Of a DNA stretch of 64,000 nt, positions 53,532-64,000 are shown one piece after another. Under the pieces are notes generated by a model that saw only the letters and a list, made by a program, of their open reading frames with translations, was not told the origin of the DNA and did no database searches. Positions within the stretch are counted from its first letter, which is position 1. Each line of letters starts with the position of its first letter. This stretch comes from BCD1 sp942492125 (lineage in GTDB: Bacteria; Bacteroidota; Bacteroidia; Chitinophagales; Saprospiraceae), in NCBI GenBank assembly GCA_942492125.1, contig CALODM010000017.1:62001-126000 (forward strand), read 5' to 3'. A program made the translations under genes and the position numbers.

Positions 53532-55544
53532 ATGGGGAAGAAAGTCACATTTTTAATGAGCCTGGTTTGGCTGATCTGTCAATACAGTTGCATGCCTTAT
53601 CAGGAAGAAACCCTTACCGACATAACTCCCGACGTTCGGGACAGTCTTTGTCAGCGGATTTTTGAATGGCAGGATGAACAAAATGCCGAAGCGTTATATC
53701 CGTTTTTTAACCATAAAAATCCTACCTATCGCTACCTGGCTGCTGCTGCATTTGGATCGATAAAAGATTCTTCCGCAGTTGATACGCTTGCTTTTTTACT
53801 GAAGGATGAAATTGACGAAGTTCGAGCCATGGCTGCCTTTGCTTTGGGACAAACGGGAGCGTCTTCCGCTGCTCCTTATCTCATCAATGCCTTCGCACGG
53901 GAAGATACCGGTGGTGTTTACAACCAGGCTAACCGGGCCATCCTGGAAGCTGTTGGTAAATGCGGAAACGCGGAAACATTGCAATTGCTCAGTACGATTT
54001 CCACCTACCAGCCCAGTGATACTTTCCTGGTAGAGGGGCAAGCCTGGGGTATTTACAGGTATGGTTTGAGGAACATCACACTGCCTGAGGGGACCAGCAG
54101 AATGATCGACTTTGTCCTCAACAAAGACATGCCCCGGGAGACCAGATTGATTGCTGCCAATTATCTTTACCGGGCACCTGGTATTGAAGTGGATAGTTTG
54201 AATGCGCTTAAATTGGCCAGCCTCCTGGAAGAAGAAGCTGATGCCCGAGTACGTATGGCTTTGGCCGTTGGCTTAGGCAAAACAAAAGCACCCTTTGTTT
54301 TTGAATATTTAAAGAATGTTTTGGCTAAAGAGCCTGATTACCGGGTGAAATGCAATATTATCCGTGCCATGGGTAATTTCCCTTATGAACAGGTAATGCC
54401 AATACTTTTCCCTTTGTTGAAAAATGAAAATCATCATGTAGCCATCAGGGCATCACAATATTTTCTGGAAAATGGATTGCCTCAGGAAGCCACGGCTTAT
54501 TGGAATTGGGCAAAGGAACTTACTGCCTGGGAGCCGCAACTTATTCTTTACCGTGCGGCAAACCGATATTTGCCGGTGTATTTTGTAGATCACAGGAACA
54601 ATATCAATGCTGAGCTCAGAGATCGTTATTTAAGAAGTAAAAAGCCTTATGAAAAAGCGGCCTGCCTGAGAGCTTTGGCCGAATTTGGCTGGAATTATCG
54701 ATATGTGTACAGAGAATCCCAGAATAGCGAGTATGCGGTAATACGCACTGCGGGTGTAGAATCATTGGATTACATAGCCGCCGGAGATGGTTTTAGAACG
54801 ACTTTTACGACGAGTAGTAATTTCGTTACAAGAGAAATCGGCAATCTTTTGAAAAATGCCATTGAAACCGGAGATGCAGGAATGATTGCAACGGCAGCTG
54901 AGGCGCTAAAAAACCCAGACCGCAATTTTAAGGCATTTTTGAAGGATAGTATTGCTTTTTTAAACAAAGCTCTGGAAGCCGTTGTCGTCCCCAGGGATCT
55001 CGAAACCTTTAATGCGCTTCAAAGTACTATTGACTATTTTAATGACCAGGAGCCTAAACCTGCCCGAAAGCCAGTTTACTCACATCCCATCGATTGGTCA
55101 GGCCTTACCGGACTCGATAAAAAGCCGCGGGTTAGTATCGTTACCGAAAAGGGAACTATTCAGCTCGAGCTATATCCTGAAGTGGCTCCAGGATCAGTTA
55201 CAAATTTTATCGATTTAGCCCGTTCGGGGTTTTACGACAATATTCCATTTCACCGTGTTGTCCCTAATTTTGTGATCCAGGGAGGTTGCCCTAATGGAGA
55301 CGGCTGGGGAGGAGTAAATTACACCATCAGATCTGAATTGTCGCCACTCCATTTTGACAGGGAAGGCTATCTTGGGATGGCTTCGGCGGGGAATCATACG
55401 GAAGGTAGTCAGTTTTTTATTACCCATGCTCCTGCCCTGCACCTGGACGGCAATTACACTATTTTCGGCAGGGTTGTCAAAGGAATGGACATCGTTCACA
55501 GCATTGAATTAGGGGATGAAATTCAAGCGGTAGAAATTCTTTAA
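53532..55544 (+). CDS. HEAT-repeat lipoprotein fused to a cyclophilin-type prolyl isomerase
   Basis: A 670-residue protein starting at the ATG at 53532. It begins with a lipoprotein signal 'MGKKVTFLMSLVWLICQYSC' (lipobox Cys). Residues about 50-470 are HEAT-like helical repeats ('DEVRAMAAFALGQTGASSAA', 'ARVRMALAVGLGKTKAPFV'). The last 160 residues are a cyclophilin: 'GTIQLELYPEVAPGSVTNF', 'FHRVVPNFVIQGGCPNGDG' with the catalytic Arg, 'SAGNHTEGSQFFITHAPAL' and 'LDGNYTIFGRVVKGMDIV'. It would accelerate prolyl isomerisation of envelope proteins at the outer membrane, with the repeats as a client-binding scaffold. It lies 74 bp after the PBP gene on the same strand. Confidence 0.88.
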   Translation: MGKKVTFLMSLVWLICQYSCMPYQEETLTDITPDVRDSLCQRIFEWQDEQNAEALYPFFNHKNPTYRYLAAAAFGSIKDSSAVDTLAFLLKDEIDEVRAMAAFALGQTGASSAAPYLINAFAREDTGGVYNQANRAILEAVGKCGNAETLQLLSTISTYQPSDTFLVEGQAWGIYRYGLRNITLPEGTSRMIDFVLNKDMPRETRLIAANYLYRAPGIEVDSLNALKLASLLEEEADARVRMALAVGLGKTKAPFVFEYLKNVLAKEPDYRVKCNIIRAMGNFPYEQVMPILFPLLKNENHHVAIRASQYFLENGLPQEATAYWNWAKELTAWEPQLILYRAANRYLPVYFVDHRNNINAELRDRYLRSKKPYEKAACLRALAEFGWNYRYVYRESQNSEYAVIRTAGVESLDYIAAGDGFRTTFTTSSNFVTREIGNLLKNAIETGDAGMIATAAEALKNPDRNFKAFLKDSIAFLNKALEAVVVPRDLETFNALQSTIDYFNDQEPKPARKPVYSHPIDWSGLTGLDKKPRVSIVTEKGTIQLELYPEVAPGSVTNFIDLARSGFYDNIPFHRVVPNFVIQGGCPNGDGWGGVNYTIRSELSPLHFDREGYLGMASAGNHTEGSQFFITHAPALHLDGNYTIFGRVVKGMDIVHSIELGDEIQAVEIL

Positions 55545-55729
55545 AATTTCATGGAATTATTTGAGTTTCGGGGAATTTAAAAGCCCTTTATTTCCGTTAT
55601 ACTAATAACCGAAATGGTCAATGATATCCAAATTTTCAACAATAATTTTATTGGAAACACCTTTTCGCACTGTTACCGTGTCGATTTAAATTTCGGTAGT
55701 AAGTTCGCTGTCTTAAATTGCTCTTTTGA

Positions 55730-57997
55730 ATGATGAAATCCAAAAAACTGATATTACTACTCTGCTCTTTTCTGATCACAGGTTTTGCTATTCCTGCACA
55801 TGCTCAGTCACCCGAGTCCAGGCCAAAGATTGGGCTTGTTTTAAGTGGCGGTGGTGCTAAGGGGTTTGCCCATGTTCCCGTCTTGAAAATGATCGATTCC
55901 CTGGGGATTCCGATTGATTATGTCGCGGGGACTTCCATGGGAGCCCTGATGGGAGGTTTTTATGCCATCGGTTATAGCCCGGCCCAGATGGAAGAGCTAA
56001 TCCTTGAGGAAGACTGGATGGCCATGTTTGACGATGCTCCGCTGCGCAGGAATATTCCCATTCTGGAAAAGGATGTCAAACAAAATCGGCTGGCCACGGT
56101 AGGTATAAAAACACAAAGGAGAACAGAGAGCGAAGACCGGATTGAAGTTGTATTTCCATCAGCATACCTCGTCGGACAAAAAGTATTCGACAAGATTCTC
56201 GAACTGACGAGAGGTTTTCATGAAGAGCAGAATTTTTTGTCCCTGGACAAAGGTTTTTTGTGTGTAGCAGCCGATCTTATCACTGGGAGGGAAGTCGTAC
56301 TAACGACCGGTAGTTTGCCATACGCCCTTAGGAGCACGATGTCCATTCCAACCATGTTTAGCCCGACTACTTATGAGGGAATGATGCTGGTGGATGGAGG
56401 AGCTGTCAATAATTTGCCTGCCGACCATCTGAAGGCATTGGGGTGCGACATCATAATCGGTGTAAATGTGAGTGCTCCATTTAAACGGGTGGGGGATAAC
56501 CCATCTATGGCGGAGATCCTCGGGCAGGTTGGAATGATCACCGATTCGGAATCTTCAGAGCGTCGGAAAGCATTGTGTGATGTGCTTATTGAACCGGATG
56601 TTTTTGAATTTGGCGTGACATCCTTTGGAGCTAAGGAGGTAATTCTGGAGCGGGGATATGAAGCAGCCCGAAAAGCTTTACCCCAATTAAAAACAATAGC
56701 TGAACAGTTCAAGGGAGCGGTTGATCCCGTCCTGGACTACGGATTTTATTTTCCGGACTCTATCGTACTAACCGGTATTTCGTTTACGGGGATGGTAAAT
56801 CTCACGGAAAAATACCTCGCTTCGAAATTTGATGTGCCGATTGGAGAGCATGTTTCCTATGATTTTCTGGATCAGAAAAATAAGGAGCTTTTTGGGACAG
56901 GGAAGGTAGTTCAATGTCATTTTTTCCTCTACAGGACCGAGAAACCGCGGCATTACCATTGTGAAGTTGTCGTGGAAGAAAAAAAAGCAGAGGCTACTGT
57001 CGGCGTGGGATTACACTATGACTCTGATCTCAAGACCGGAATTTTGGTGAGCGGGGATATGGATGATTTATTGTTCAAGGGCAGTCGCCTTTTGGCTAAT
57101 TTTGTCATAAGCGAGCGACCGAGGTTCGATCTTACCTATTTGCTCGATGCCGGGAGGCCTTTCAGCCTGGGAGTGGATTTGCAAATGCGTTTGTTTACCA
57201 ACAGCTTTTATCAAAACAGGAATTTCATAGGCCGTTACCAGCACTTCGATAAAGAACTTAGGCTATACGCGCTGCAGATTGTTCAGAATTCCGCTGTGTT
57301 AAAATTGGGATTTGCGCTAAACCATAGCAGTTACAATATTGAAGATGTTCCGGTAAGTGCTTTCCTGGATAGCATTGGGACGAATAGGAATATGGAATTT
57401 GACTATTTGCATTACGGCCCTTTCCTGGAACTTACGCTTGACCGGCTGGACAATATTTACGTACCCGAGAAGGGGGTAATGGCATCCTTGCGTGGGCGCC
57501 TGATCATGTTGGGGCAGCATGATGAATTTTCGGAAGTTGTCGATAATGCCTTCATAACCATGACGGGCCATTGGACAAATGTTTGGCCTGCCGGGCAAAG
57601 ATTTGATTTTATTACGGATTTGCAGGCAGGCGTGAACCTGTTCAACAGGCCTTCACCGACCTATTTTCATATTTTGGGTGGTGCCGGAGATTATTTTTTC
57701 AATAATCAAAGATCGTTTTTAGGATATAGATATCAGGAGATCTTCATCAGGCAGTTCGCCGCTTCAGGAGCTTTGGATTTTCGTTACCAGATAATGCCAA
57801 GGGTTTATACAAGTTTGATCATTAATGCCGGAGTTTTCAATAAAAACTGGGACGATTATACCGAATTCGGTCTGCTCGAGGGCTGGGGATTAAAAGTTAT
57901 CTGGATGACTCCTTTTGGACCTGTTTCCGGCACTTTACACAGCACTTTTCAGAATCCTGAGTTGATGGGATATTTGAGTGTTGGGTTTGTTTTTTAG
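55730..57997 (+). CDS. Patatin-like phospholipase with outer-membrane barrel (PlpD-like)
   Basis: A 755-residue protein with signal peptide 'LILLLCSFLITGFAIPAHAQ'. The patatin domain (about residues 33-290) is complete: 'GLVLSGGGAKGFAHVPVLKM', nucleophile 'VAGTSMGALMGGFY', and catalytic Asp 'MMLVDGGAVNNLPADHL'. A POTRA-like segment (about 345-400, 'ITGISFTGM...'-type) and a C-terminal beta barrel follow, rich in alternating hydrophobic/aromatic strands and ending 'MGYLSVGFVF'. This architecture belongs to the type Vd/PlpD-like autotransporter class, acting as a surface or secreted phospholipase. It is common in Bacteroidota. The gene has its own 185-bp leader. Confidence 0.9.
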   Translation: MMKSKKLILLLCSFLITGFAIPAHAQSPESRPKIGLVLSGGGAKGFAHVPVLKMIDSLGIPIDYVAGTSMGALMGGFYAIGYSPAQMEELILEEDWMAMFDDAPLRRNIPILEKDVKQNRLATVGIKTQRRTESEDRIEVVFPSAYLVGQKVFDKILELTRGFHEEQNFLSLDKGFLCVAADLITGREVVLTTGSLPYALRSTMSIPTMFSPTTYEGMMLVDGGAVNNLPADHLKALGCDIIIGVNVSAPFKRVGDNPSMAEILGQVGMITDSESSERRKALCDVLIEPDVFEFGVTSFGAKEVILERGYEAARKALPQLKTIAEQFKGAVDPVLDYGFYFPDSIVLTGISFTGMVNLTEKYLASKFDVPIGEHVSYDFLDQKNKELFGTGKVVQCHFFLYRTEKPRHYHCEVVVEEKKAEATVGVGLHYDSDLKTGILVSGDMDDLLFKGSRLLANFVISERPRFDLTYLLDAGRPFSLGVDLQMRLFTNSFYQNRNFIGRYQHFDKELRLYALQIVQNSAVLKLGFALNHSSYNIEDVPVSAFLDSIGTNRNMEFDYLHYGPFLELTLDRLDNIYVPEKGVMASLRGRLIMLGQHDEFSEVVDNAFITMTGHWTNVWPAGQRFDFITDLQAGVNLFNRPSPTYFHILGGAGDYFFNNQRSFLGYRYQEIFIRQFAASGALDFRYQIMPRVYTSLIINAGVFNKNWDDYTEFGLLEGWGLKVIWMTPFGPVSGTLHSTFQNPELMGYLSVGFVF

Positions 57998-58487
57998 GAG
58001 GGCACATTTTTTTTAACTTTTTACTTCTCATTATACGACAATTACTCCTCTTTCCTTGTGAAAATAATTAGTTTTGTCTTGAAACTATTTTGAAAAATCA
58101 TCGTAATACCTGTATTACCTTGTTTGTTTTCAGGGTATTAATCGCTCTCTGGTTAATTTGCATTGTATTCATAACCCTTTATGAGAACAAATGTTTTATT
58201 GGTTTTTATTAACTGATAAAAGGACGTTTTTTGCTTTTTCCCTAATCTATTATCTGACCCTAAGTAGTTCTTTGTTGATCTTAATTGTGATTCCCTTCGG
58301 TAGTGCTTTACTGGGGCTCTTATCTCCGTAGTATTTAGGTTTGTTTGGGTAGATTTCAGCAGAAAGACAAAGTGTATGTGCGCATAGTGGAAATATCTTG
58401 TCAGGAATATTTGATTCAATTACTGTTTCCAATAGTGTAACATTCAAGGAATGAATAATTTTAATGGTGTATTTAATAATAGAACAA
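57998..58487. other. AT-rich intergenic region before the giant protein gene
   Basis: About 490 bp. A TAGGTTTG box at about 58338 matches the -7 motif on the plus strand but has no matching -33 element and would give a leader of about 140 nt. A 65-codon minus-strand frame (58250-58447, ending 'GITIKINKELLRVR') starts without a clear ribosome-binding context and has no recognised relative; it is not annotated as a gene. Confidence 0.4.
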
Positions 58488-61400
58488 ATGATGTCAAAGG
58501 TTTACTTTATAATTTTAGGTTTGTTTTTTGCTTCCAATATTTTGGTTGCCCAGAGCTTTACTGAGGTTGCGGTTCAAAATGGATTGATAGGAACTTGTGG
58601 GCTCTGTTCGGATGGAGGTGGAGTGAGTTTCGCAGATTTTAATTCAGATGGATTGGATGATCTGACTTTTGGCTCTGAAGAAGGAGAAGATATTTTATTT
58701 TATCAAAATACAGGAAACGGTTTTATACAAATAGACCCTCCTGTATCTAACCTGGGTGAAACGAAACAAGTACTCTGGGTGGATATCGATAATGATGGAG
58801 ATAAGGATCTTTTTGTCCTTTGCGAGCTTTGTCCTAACCGGCTTTATGAAAATGTAGGGAATTTTACTTTTTTGGATATTACACAACAAGCTGGTTTACC
58901 CATTGCACTAGAATCAACCTATGCTGCTGCTTTTGGGGATGTAGACAATGATGGTTATTTGGATTTGTACACTTCTCCTCATACAAGTACCACTCAGCCA
59001 GGCAAGCTTTATAGAAATTTGGGGAACAATACTTTTGAAGACATAACTGCAACGGCAGGAATAAATGACCCTAATACAAAAACATATAGCGTGGTATTCC
59101 TCGATTATAATAATGACGGATTACAGGATCTCTATATATCGAATGACAAACAGTATAATCCAAACCAATTGTACGAGAATATCGGAGATGGAGTCTTTAT
59201 CGACGTAAGTCAGCAATCCAACTCAGATATCACGATAGATGCCATGAATGCAGGGGTAGGAGATTATGATAATAACGGATACCTCGATATTTATGTGACC
59301 AATGAATTTCTTCCTAATAACCTGCTCCGGAATAACGGAAACGGGACTTTTACTGAGGTTGCATCCTCACTTGGAGCAGGTTTTAATCAATTGAGCTGGG
59401 GGGCTAATTTTTTTGATTTTGATAATGATCTTGACCAGGACATATATGTCAGTGGATCCGATAAAGAAGCCGAATATTCATCCATTTTGTTTGTCAACGA
59501 TTTTGATAATGGGAATTTTTCTTCGGAAGTCCTGGTGAATGACACCCTGAGTAGCTATGCCAATGCTATTGGTGATTTTAACAATGATGGATTGTTGGAT
59601 ATCGTTGTGAATAATTCCTATTATTCAGGAACTCCGGGTAATGACAATCACCACCTTTGGCAAAATATTTCGAGTAATTCCAATAACTGGCTCAAAGTAT
59701 TTTTGGTGGGTACAGAGAGTAATCGAGACGGCATTGGTACCTGGGTAGAATATTATATCAACGGCAATAAATATGTCCGATATAAACACTGTGGCATTGC
59801 TTTCCAGGGACAAAACTCATCTGTACTTCACTTCGGGATGGGACCCTATACCCAGGTAGATTCAATAATCGTTCGCTGGTTAAGCGGTAATGTGGATATT
59901 TTTTATGAAGAAAATGCCAATCAGGTCCTAACTATTGTGGAAGGGTCTTCACCATACGTTGACTGTAATGTTCTGAACATTCAGCCTCCGACTGCCATAA
60001 ATGTAGAGTATTGTGATAATGAAGAGATACCTGCTCTGACAGCCGAGGTGGGATCAGGTTATCAAGTCAGCTGGTACGGCAACCCAACCGGAGGACCCTT
60101 GCTTGCTTCCAATACCAATAGTTATACCCCTGCCGGTCCTGGCACTTATTATGCAGAGGCTCAAGATCCTGTTTCGGGATGTACAAGTAATACACGTACT
60201 GCGATAACCCTGACGATGAACGAAACACCTTCCGTCTGGGGGGGCTTGAATGAGTTTGCCTGCCAGGGCACGCCGGTGACCTTTGTAGCCGAAACAACCG
60301 GAGGCGATGGCAATTATTCCTATGCATGGACGGATGGGTTGAGTTTTACCAATACCTTGACGGTAGCTCCTCCGAACCACACTTCTTATACGGTAACGGT
60401 GACGGATGGCAATGGTTGTCAGGATACGGATCTGGTGACAGCAGTGGTATATGAATTACCTACAGTGACAGCAGCCTCAGATGAGACGATATGTGCAGGG
60501 GATTGTGTAACGCTAAGTGCCAGCGGCAGTGGCGGTCAATCGCCTTATGATTACAGTTGGAGCGGCGGTAGCGCCGAAGTATGCCCGAGTACCAGCACAA
60601 CGTATACCGTAACCCTTACCGATGATAATGGGTGTACAGCTACGGATGAACAAATGGTAGAGGTATTACCCAGTCCGGCAGCTGATGCCGGGGAGGATGA
60701 TAGTATATGCATAAACGAATGTTATACGTTCAACGGCACTGCTACTGGAGGCGTTGAACCTTATGTATTTGAATGGAGTGTTGATAATCAGGAGGAGGTA
60801 TGTCCTGAGGAGCCGACGACCTATACCCTGACAGTAACAGGCGATAATGGCTGTAGCTCGACAGATGAGCTGACCATAACGGTCAATGAATTGCCAACGG
60901 TTGAAGCCGGGGAGGATATAAGTATCTGTTCGGGGGACTGTTACACTTTTGCTGCGACTGCCACAGGAGGCGGGGGAGAATACGCTTACACGTGGAGCAG
61001 CGGCACAGAAGAAGTATGCCCAATCGAGCCGGCCACTTACCAGGTGACGGTCACCGATAGCAATGGCTGTAGCGCCACAGATGCAATAACCATTACAGTG
61101 AACCAATTGCCAACAGCAAACGCAGGCGAAGATGTCAGCATTTGCCTGGGGGCATGTTACACCTTTTCACCGAGTGCGAGTGGGGGAAGTGGTAATTACC
61201 AATACAGCTGGAGCAGTGGTACTACAGAAGTGTGCCCTGCGGAGACGACTACATATACGGTAACGGTAACGGACAGCAATGGCTGCAGTACCACGGATGA
61301 GATCACGATAGAGGTCCTGGAAAGTCCCCAGGCAAATGCGGGGGAGGATGTGAATATTTGTCAGGGAGATTGTTATACCCTTAGCTCAACAGCCAGTGGT

Positions 61401-64000
61401 GGCAGCGGAGGCTATGCGTATACGTGGAATAGTGGCAATACAGAAGTATGTCCCACCCAGACGACTACTTACATGGTGACGGTAACAGACAGTAATGGCT
61501 GCAGTTCCACCGATGAGGTTACGGTTATAGTGAATGATGTTCCGCAGGTAGGCCTGGGAGGGGATATCAGTTTGTGTTTTGGGGATTGTCATACCTTGGC
61601 CGGCTCCGTCCAGGGCGGTCAGGCACCCTACGAATACAGCTGGAGCAGCGGCACGCCGGAAATATGTCCTGAGGAAACGACGAATTACACCTTGTGGGTA
61701 ACCGATGCCAATGGATGTACATCGTCGGATGAAATACAGGTAACGGTCCATGAATTACCCCAGTTGGATGCAGGTGCAGATGTCAATTTGTGTGCCGGGG
61801 ATTGTTATACATTTAATCCGACAGGAGGAGGAGGGAGTCCGCCATATGATTTCAGTTGGAGCAGTGGTTCTGTGACGGTATGCCCTGCCGGGTCGACCAC
61901 CTATTGGGTCACGCTGACCGATAGTGAAGGTTGCAGCGCTACGGATGAGGTTACGATAAACGTCACTGCATCACCGCAGGCATCAGCTGGAGGGGGATAT
62001 AAATTTGTGTGTTGGGGGAGTGTTATACCCTTGAAGGGTCAGCTCAGGGGGGTCAGGGCCCCTACGATTACAACTGGAGCAGCGGCACAGAAGAGGTATG
62101 CCCTACTGAGACGACCACGTATACGCTCACGGTAACAGATGCCAACGGGTGTAGCAGTACTGATGAGATAACAATAACGGTAAACGATTTACCGCAGGCG
62201 GATGCTGGAGCAGATGTCAATCTTTGTTTGGGAGATTGTTACAGCTTAAATCCTTCAGCAACAGGCGGCAGCGGTGAATATCAATACAACTGGAGCAGTG
62301 GTACAGGGGAAGTATGCCCCACCGCGACGACGAGCTACACCCTCACGGTTACGGATAGTAATGGCTGCAGCACCACGGATGATCTCACGATAACCGTTCA
62401 TGATCTTCCGGCAGTGAATGCCGGAACGGATATGGATATGTGTCCTGGCGAGTGTTTCACTTTTACCCCGGCGGGCAGCGGAGGCACAGCGCCCTATACC
62501 TTTGAGTGGGACACCCCCGAGACGACGGTCTGTCCAACAGAAAATACGATCTACAGTGTCACCCTGACGGATGCCAATGGCTGTACAGCGGAAGATGAAA
62601 TGACGATAAATCTATTACCTGAAGTGAGTGTGAATGCGGGAGAGGATACCTCGATTTGTCCCGGATCGTGTTATACGCTGAGCGCAGCGGGCAGTGGCGG
62701 GACCGGTTCCTATAGTTTTAGCTGGAGCAGTACCGAAGCTACGGTATGTCCTGGCCAGACGACTACCTATAGCGTAACGGTGACAGATGCCGAAGGCTGC
62801 AGTGCCACAGATGAAATGACGATCAGCGTTTATGCTCCGACAGAAGCGATCACCCAGTTGCATGAAATGTGTATTGGGGAATGTGTAAGTTATACTGCTG
62901 GTGACTTCAACTTAACGAATTTCCTGATAGAAGGACAGATGACCGGAGAAGTTACCTTCTGTGAAACAGGCAATTTTACGGTCGGAGCCCTGGATGAAAA
63001 CCTGTGTTCAACGGAAGTTGACTTCATGATCACCGTGACAGCCCCTCCACAGGCAGATGCCGGAGCTGATCAGGTATTGACATGTGAAGTGACACAAGTT
63101 ACCCTTGGGTTGAATACCGCCCAGTCAGGGATCAGTTATGAATGGTCGAATGGAGAAAATAGTCCAGTCCAGACAGTGGATCAGACAGGAACTTACATCC
63201 TGACAGCGACCAATACCGCCCTGGGGTGCAGTACTGCTGATACGGTTGAGGTAACGGTGAATACCACGCTGCCCGTTGCAGAAGCCGGTCCAGACCTGGA
63301 GTTGACGTGCGCCAACCCAAGCCTTACGGCCAATGCCGGTAACTCCTCCCAGGGAGAAGAGTACACCTATCAGTGGACGACGACGGATGGCCATATCATG
63401 AGCGGAGCCAATACACTGACTCCGGAGCTTTCAGCCCCGGGGACCTATCAACTGGAAATCATAAATACAACAAACGGCTGTTCTTCTGAGGATGAACTGA
63501 TCGTAACAATAGCAGAAGAACCTGCCCTCAATATTGAACAGATCACTCCTGCAGATTGCCATGATTCCGCTACGGGCAGCATCATGGTGGCAGGCGCAGG
63601 GGGAACACCGGTCTACAGTTTTGCGTGGTCCAATGGATCAACGACAGCCACTGCAGACAACCTTGCAGCCGGCATCTACACGGTAACCCTGACGGATGCG
63701 AACGGCTGTGAAGTGATCGAAGAAATAGAAGTTACCCAGCCCCCGGCCCTGGTGATCGCCTTGTCGGCCACAGCAGAGACCTCCAGTGCCGCAGCAGACG
63801 GAACCATCACAGCACAGGTGAGTGGTGGTACACCAGAATACAGCTACGTGTGGAGCACGGGAGCAGAAACACCAATGGTGGAGAATCTGAGTCCGGAGCT
63901 GTATTACATCACCGTTACAGACCAAAATGGATGTATTGCAGTAGACTCTGCGCGTGTGAACAGTTTTGATTGTCAAAGCATCGAAACCTTCATCACAGCG
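58488..64000 (+). CDS. Giant secreted FG-GAP/UnbV and SprB-repeat protein, partial, frame broken
   Basis: An incomplete gene of more than 1800 codons running off the right edge. Start at ATG 58488 with a signal peptide 'VYFIILGLFFASNILVAQ'. Residues about 25-380 are FG-GAP/VCBS repeats with Ca-binding D-x-D/N-x-D-G loops ('DVDNDGYLDLY', 'DFDNDLDQDIY', 'DFNNDGLLDIV'). An ASPIC/UnbV segment follows ('NNWLKVFLVGTESNRDGIGT', 'SSVLHFGMGPYTQVDSIIVR'). Then come Ig-like domains and eleven or so four-Cys repeats, and near the end SprB repeats ('PADCHDSATGSIMVAG'). Two extra G bases, in G5 runs near 61992 and 62018, break the frame; removing both gives 'GDINLCVGECYTLEGSAQGG' and restores the repeat. 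Surface adhesin or gliding-type function is an inference; a T9SS tail would lie beyond the window. Confidence 0.88.
60226..62850 (+). repeat. Tandem array of about eleven 72-residue four-cysteine repeats
   Basis: Units of 213-222 bp begin near 60226, 60457, 60673, 60889, 61105, 61321, 61534, 61756, 61972, 62188, 62410 and 62620. The shared pattern is 'AGEDVSICLGDCYTF', then Gly-rich 'SGGSGNYQYSWSSGTTEVCP', 'TTYTVTVTDSNGCSTTDE' and 'ITVNELP'; four Cys per unit (two close together, one in VCP, one in NGC). The DNA is diverged between units, so the array is old, not recently amplified. Downstream (about 63530-63950) two further units are of the SprB type. Confidence 0.85.

Noticed and set aside
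58250..58447. 65-codon minus-strand frame
   Set aside because: No relatives recognised, no clear ribosome-binding context, and located in AT-rich spacer DNA.
60226..62850. Possible CRISPR-like or satellite array
   Set aside because: The period of about 216 bp, diverged units and an open reading frame with conserved Cys show a protein repeat, not a CRISPR.

Overview
The window looks like chromosomal DNA from a Bacteroidota, most likely a Saprospiraceae-type organism (Lewinella/Haliscomenobacter-like). Lineage markers visible in the sequence are a subtype-iii type VI secretion system (T6SSiii), a SusC/SusD pair, a T9SS-style sorting domain on a CotH protein, SprB-type repeats, a DUF4783 protein, and promoters of the Bacteroidota form TTG-N18/21-TAnnTTTG. 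No tRNA, rRNA, CRISPR array or recognisable transposase was seen.

Region 1 (35-11135, minus strand) is a T6SSiii structural operon read tssH, tssB, tssC, hcp, vgrG, tssE, tssF, tssG, tssN, continuing off the left edge. Region 2 (11452-20266, plus strand) diverges from it and is an effector island: a TPR protein, a PAAR-like/RHS protein with a small C-terminal toxin domain and a following immunity candidate, then a compact row of four genes: a small Cys/His/Asp protein resembling YopT-type (C58) proteases, an unrecognised protein, an Rpn11-like JAMM/MPN metalloprotease, and a coiled-coil membrane protein resembling TssO. The papain-like/unknown/JAMM trio beside a T6SS is the most novel-looking part of the window.

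Region 3 (20313-35980) is general chromosome: M23 peptidase, MscS channel, DUF3179 lipoprotein, susCD, pdxJ, a CPBP protease, cdsA, DUF4783, a GT4 glycosyltransferase, methylmalonyl-CoA epimerase, a TauE/SafE exporter and a MarC protein. Region 4 (36150-45249) holds envelope and accessory genes: a small lipoprotein, a 1180-residue CotH/lamin-tail protein, a DNase I-like phosphohydrolase, a DUF1016/YhcG protein that has lost its nuclease core in frame, and a membrane-bound patatin. Region 5 (45376-57997) is housekeeping: a TRIC channel, alanine dehydrogenase, tsaE, adk, obgE, rfbD, a PBP1A-type transpeptidase, a HEAT-cyclophilin lipoprotein and an outer-membrane patatin. Region 6 (58488 to the right edge) is one giant secreted protein: an FG-GAP/UnbV head followed by about eleven four-cysteine repeats and SprB repeats, incomplete at the window end.

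At least ten single-base frame disruptions occur (tssF, three sites in rhs with one a compensating pair, the immunity gene, mscS, pdxJ, the patatin at 45 kb, and two sites in the giant repeat protein). Nearly all sit in short homopolymer runs and one hits pdxJ, which is normally needed for B6 synthesis. The simplest reading is sequencing error, so these genes are annotated as single coding regions spanning the breaks.
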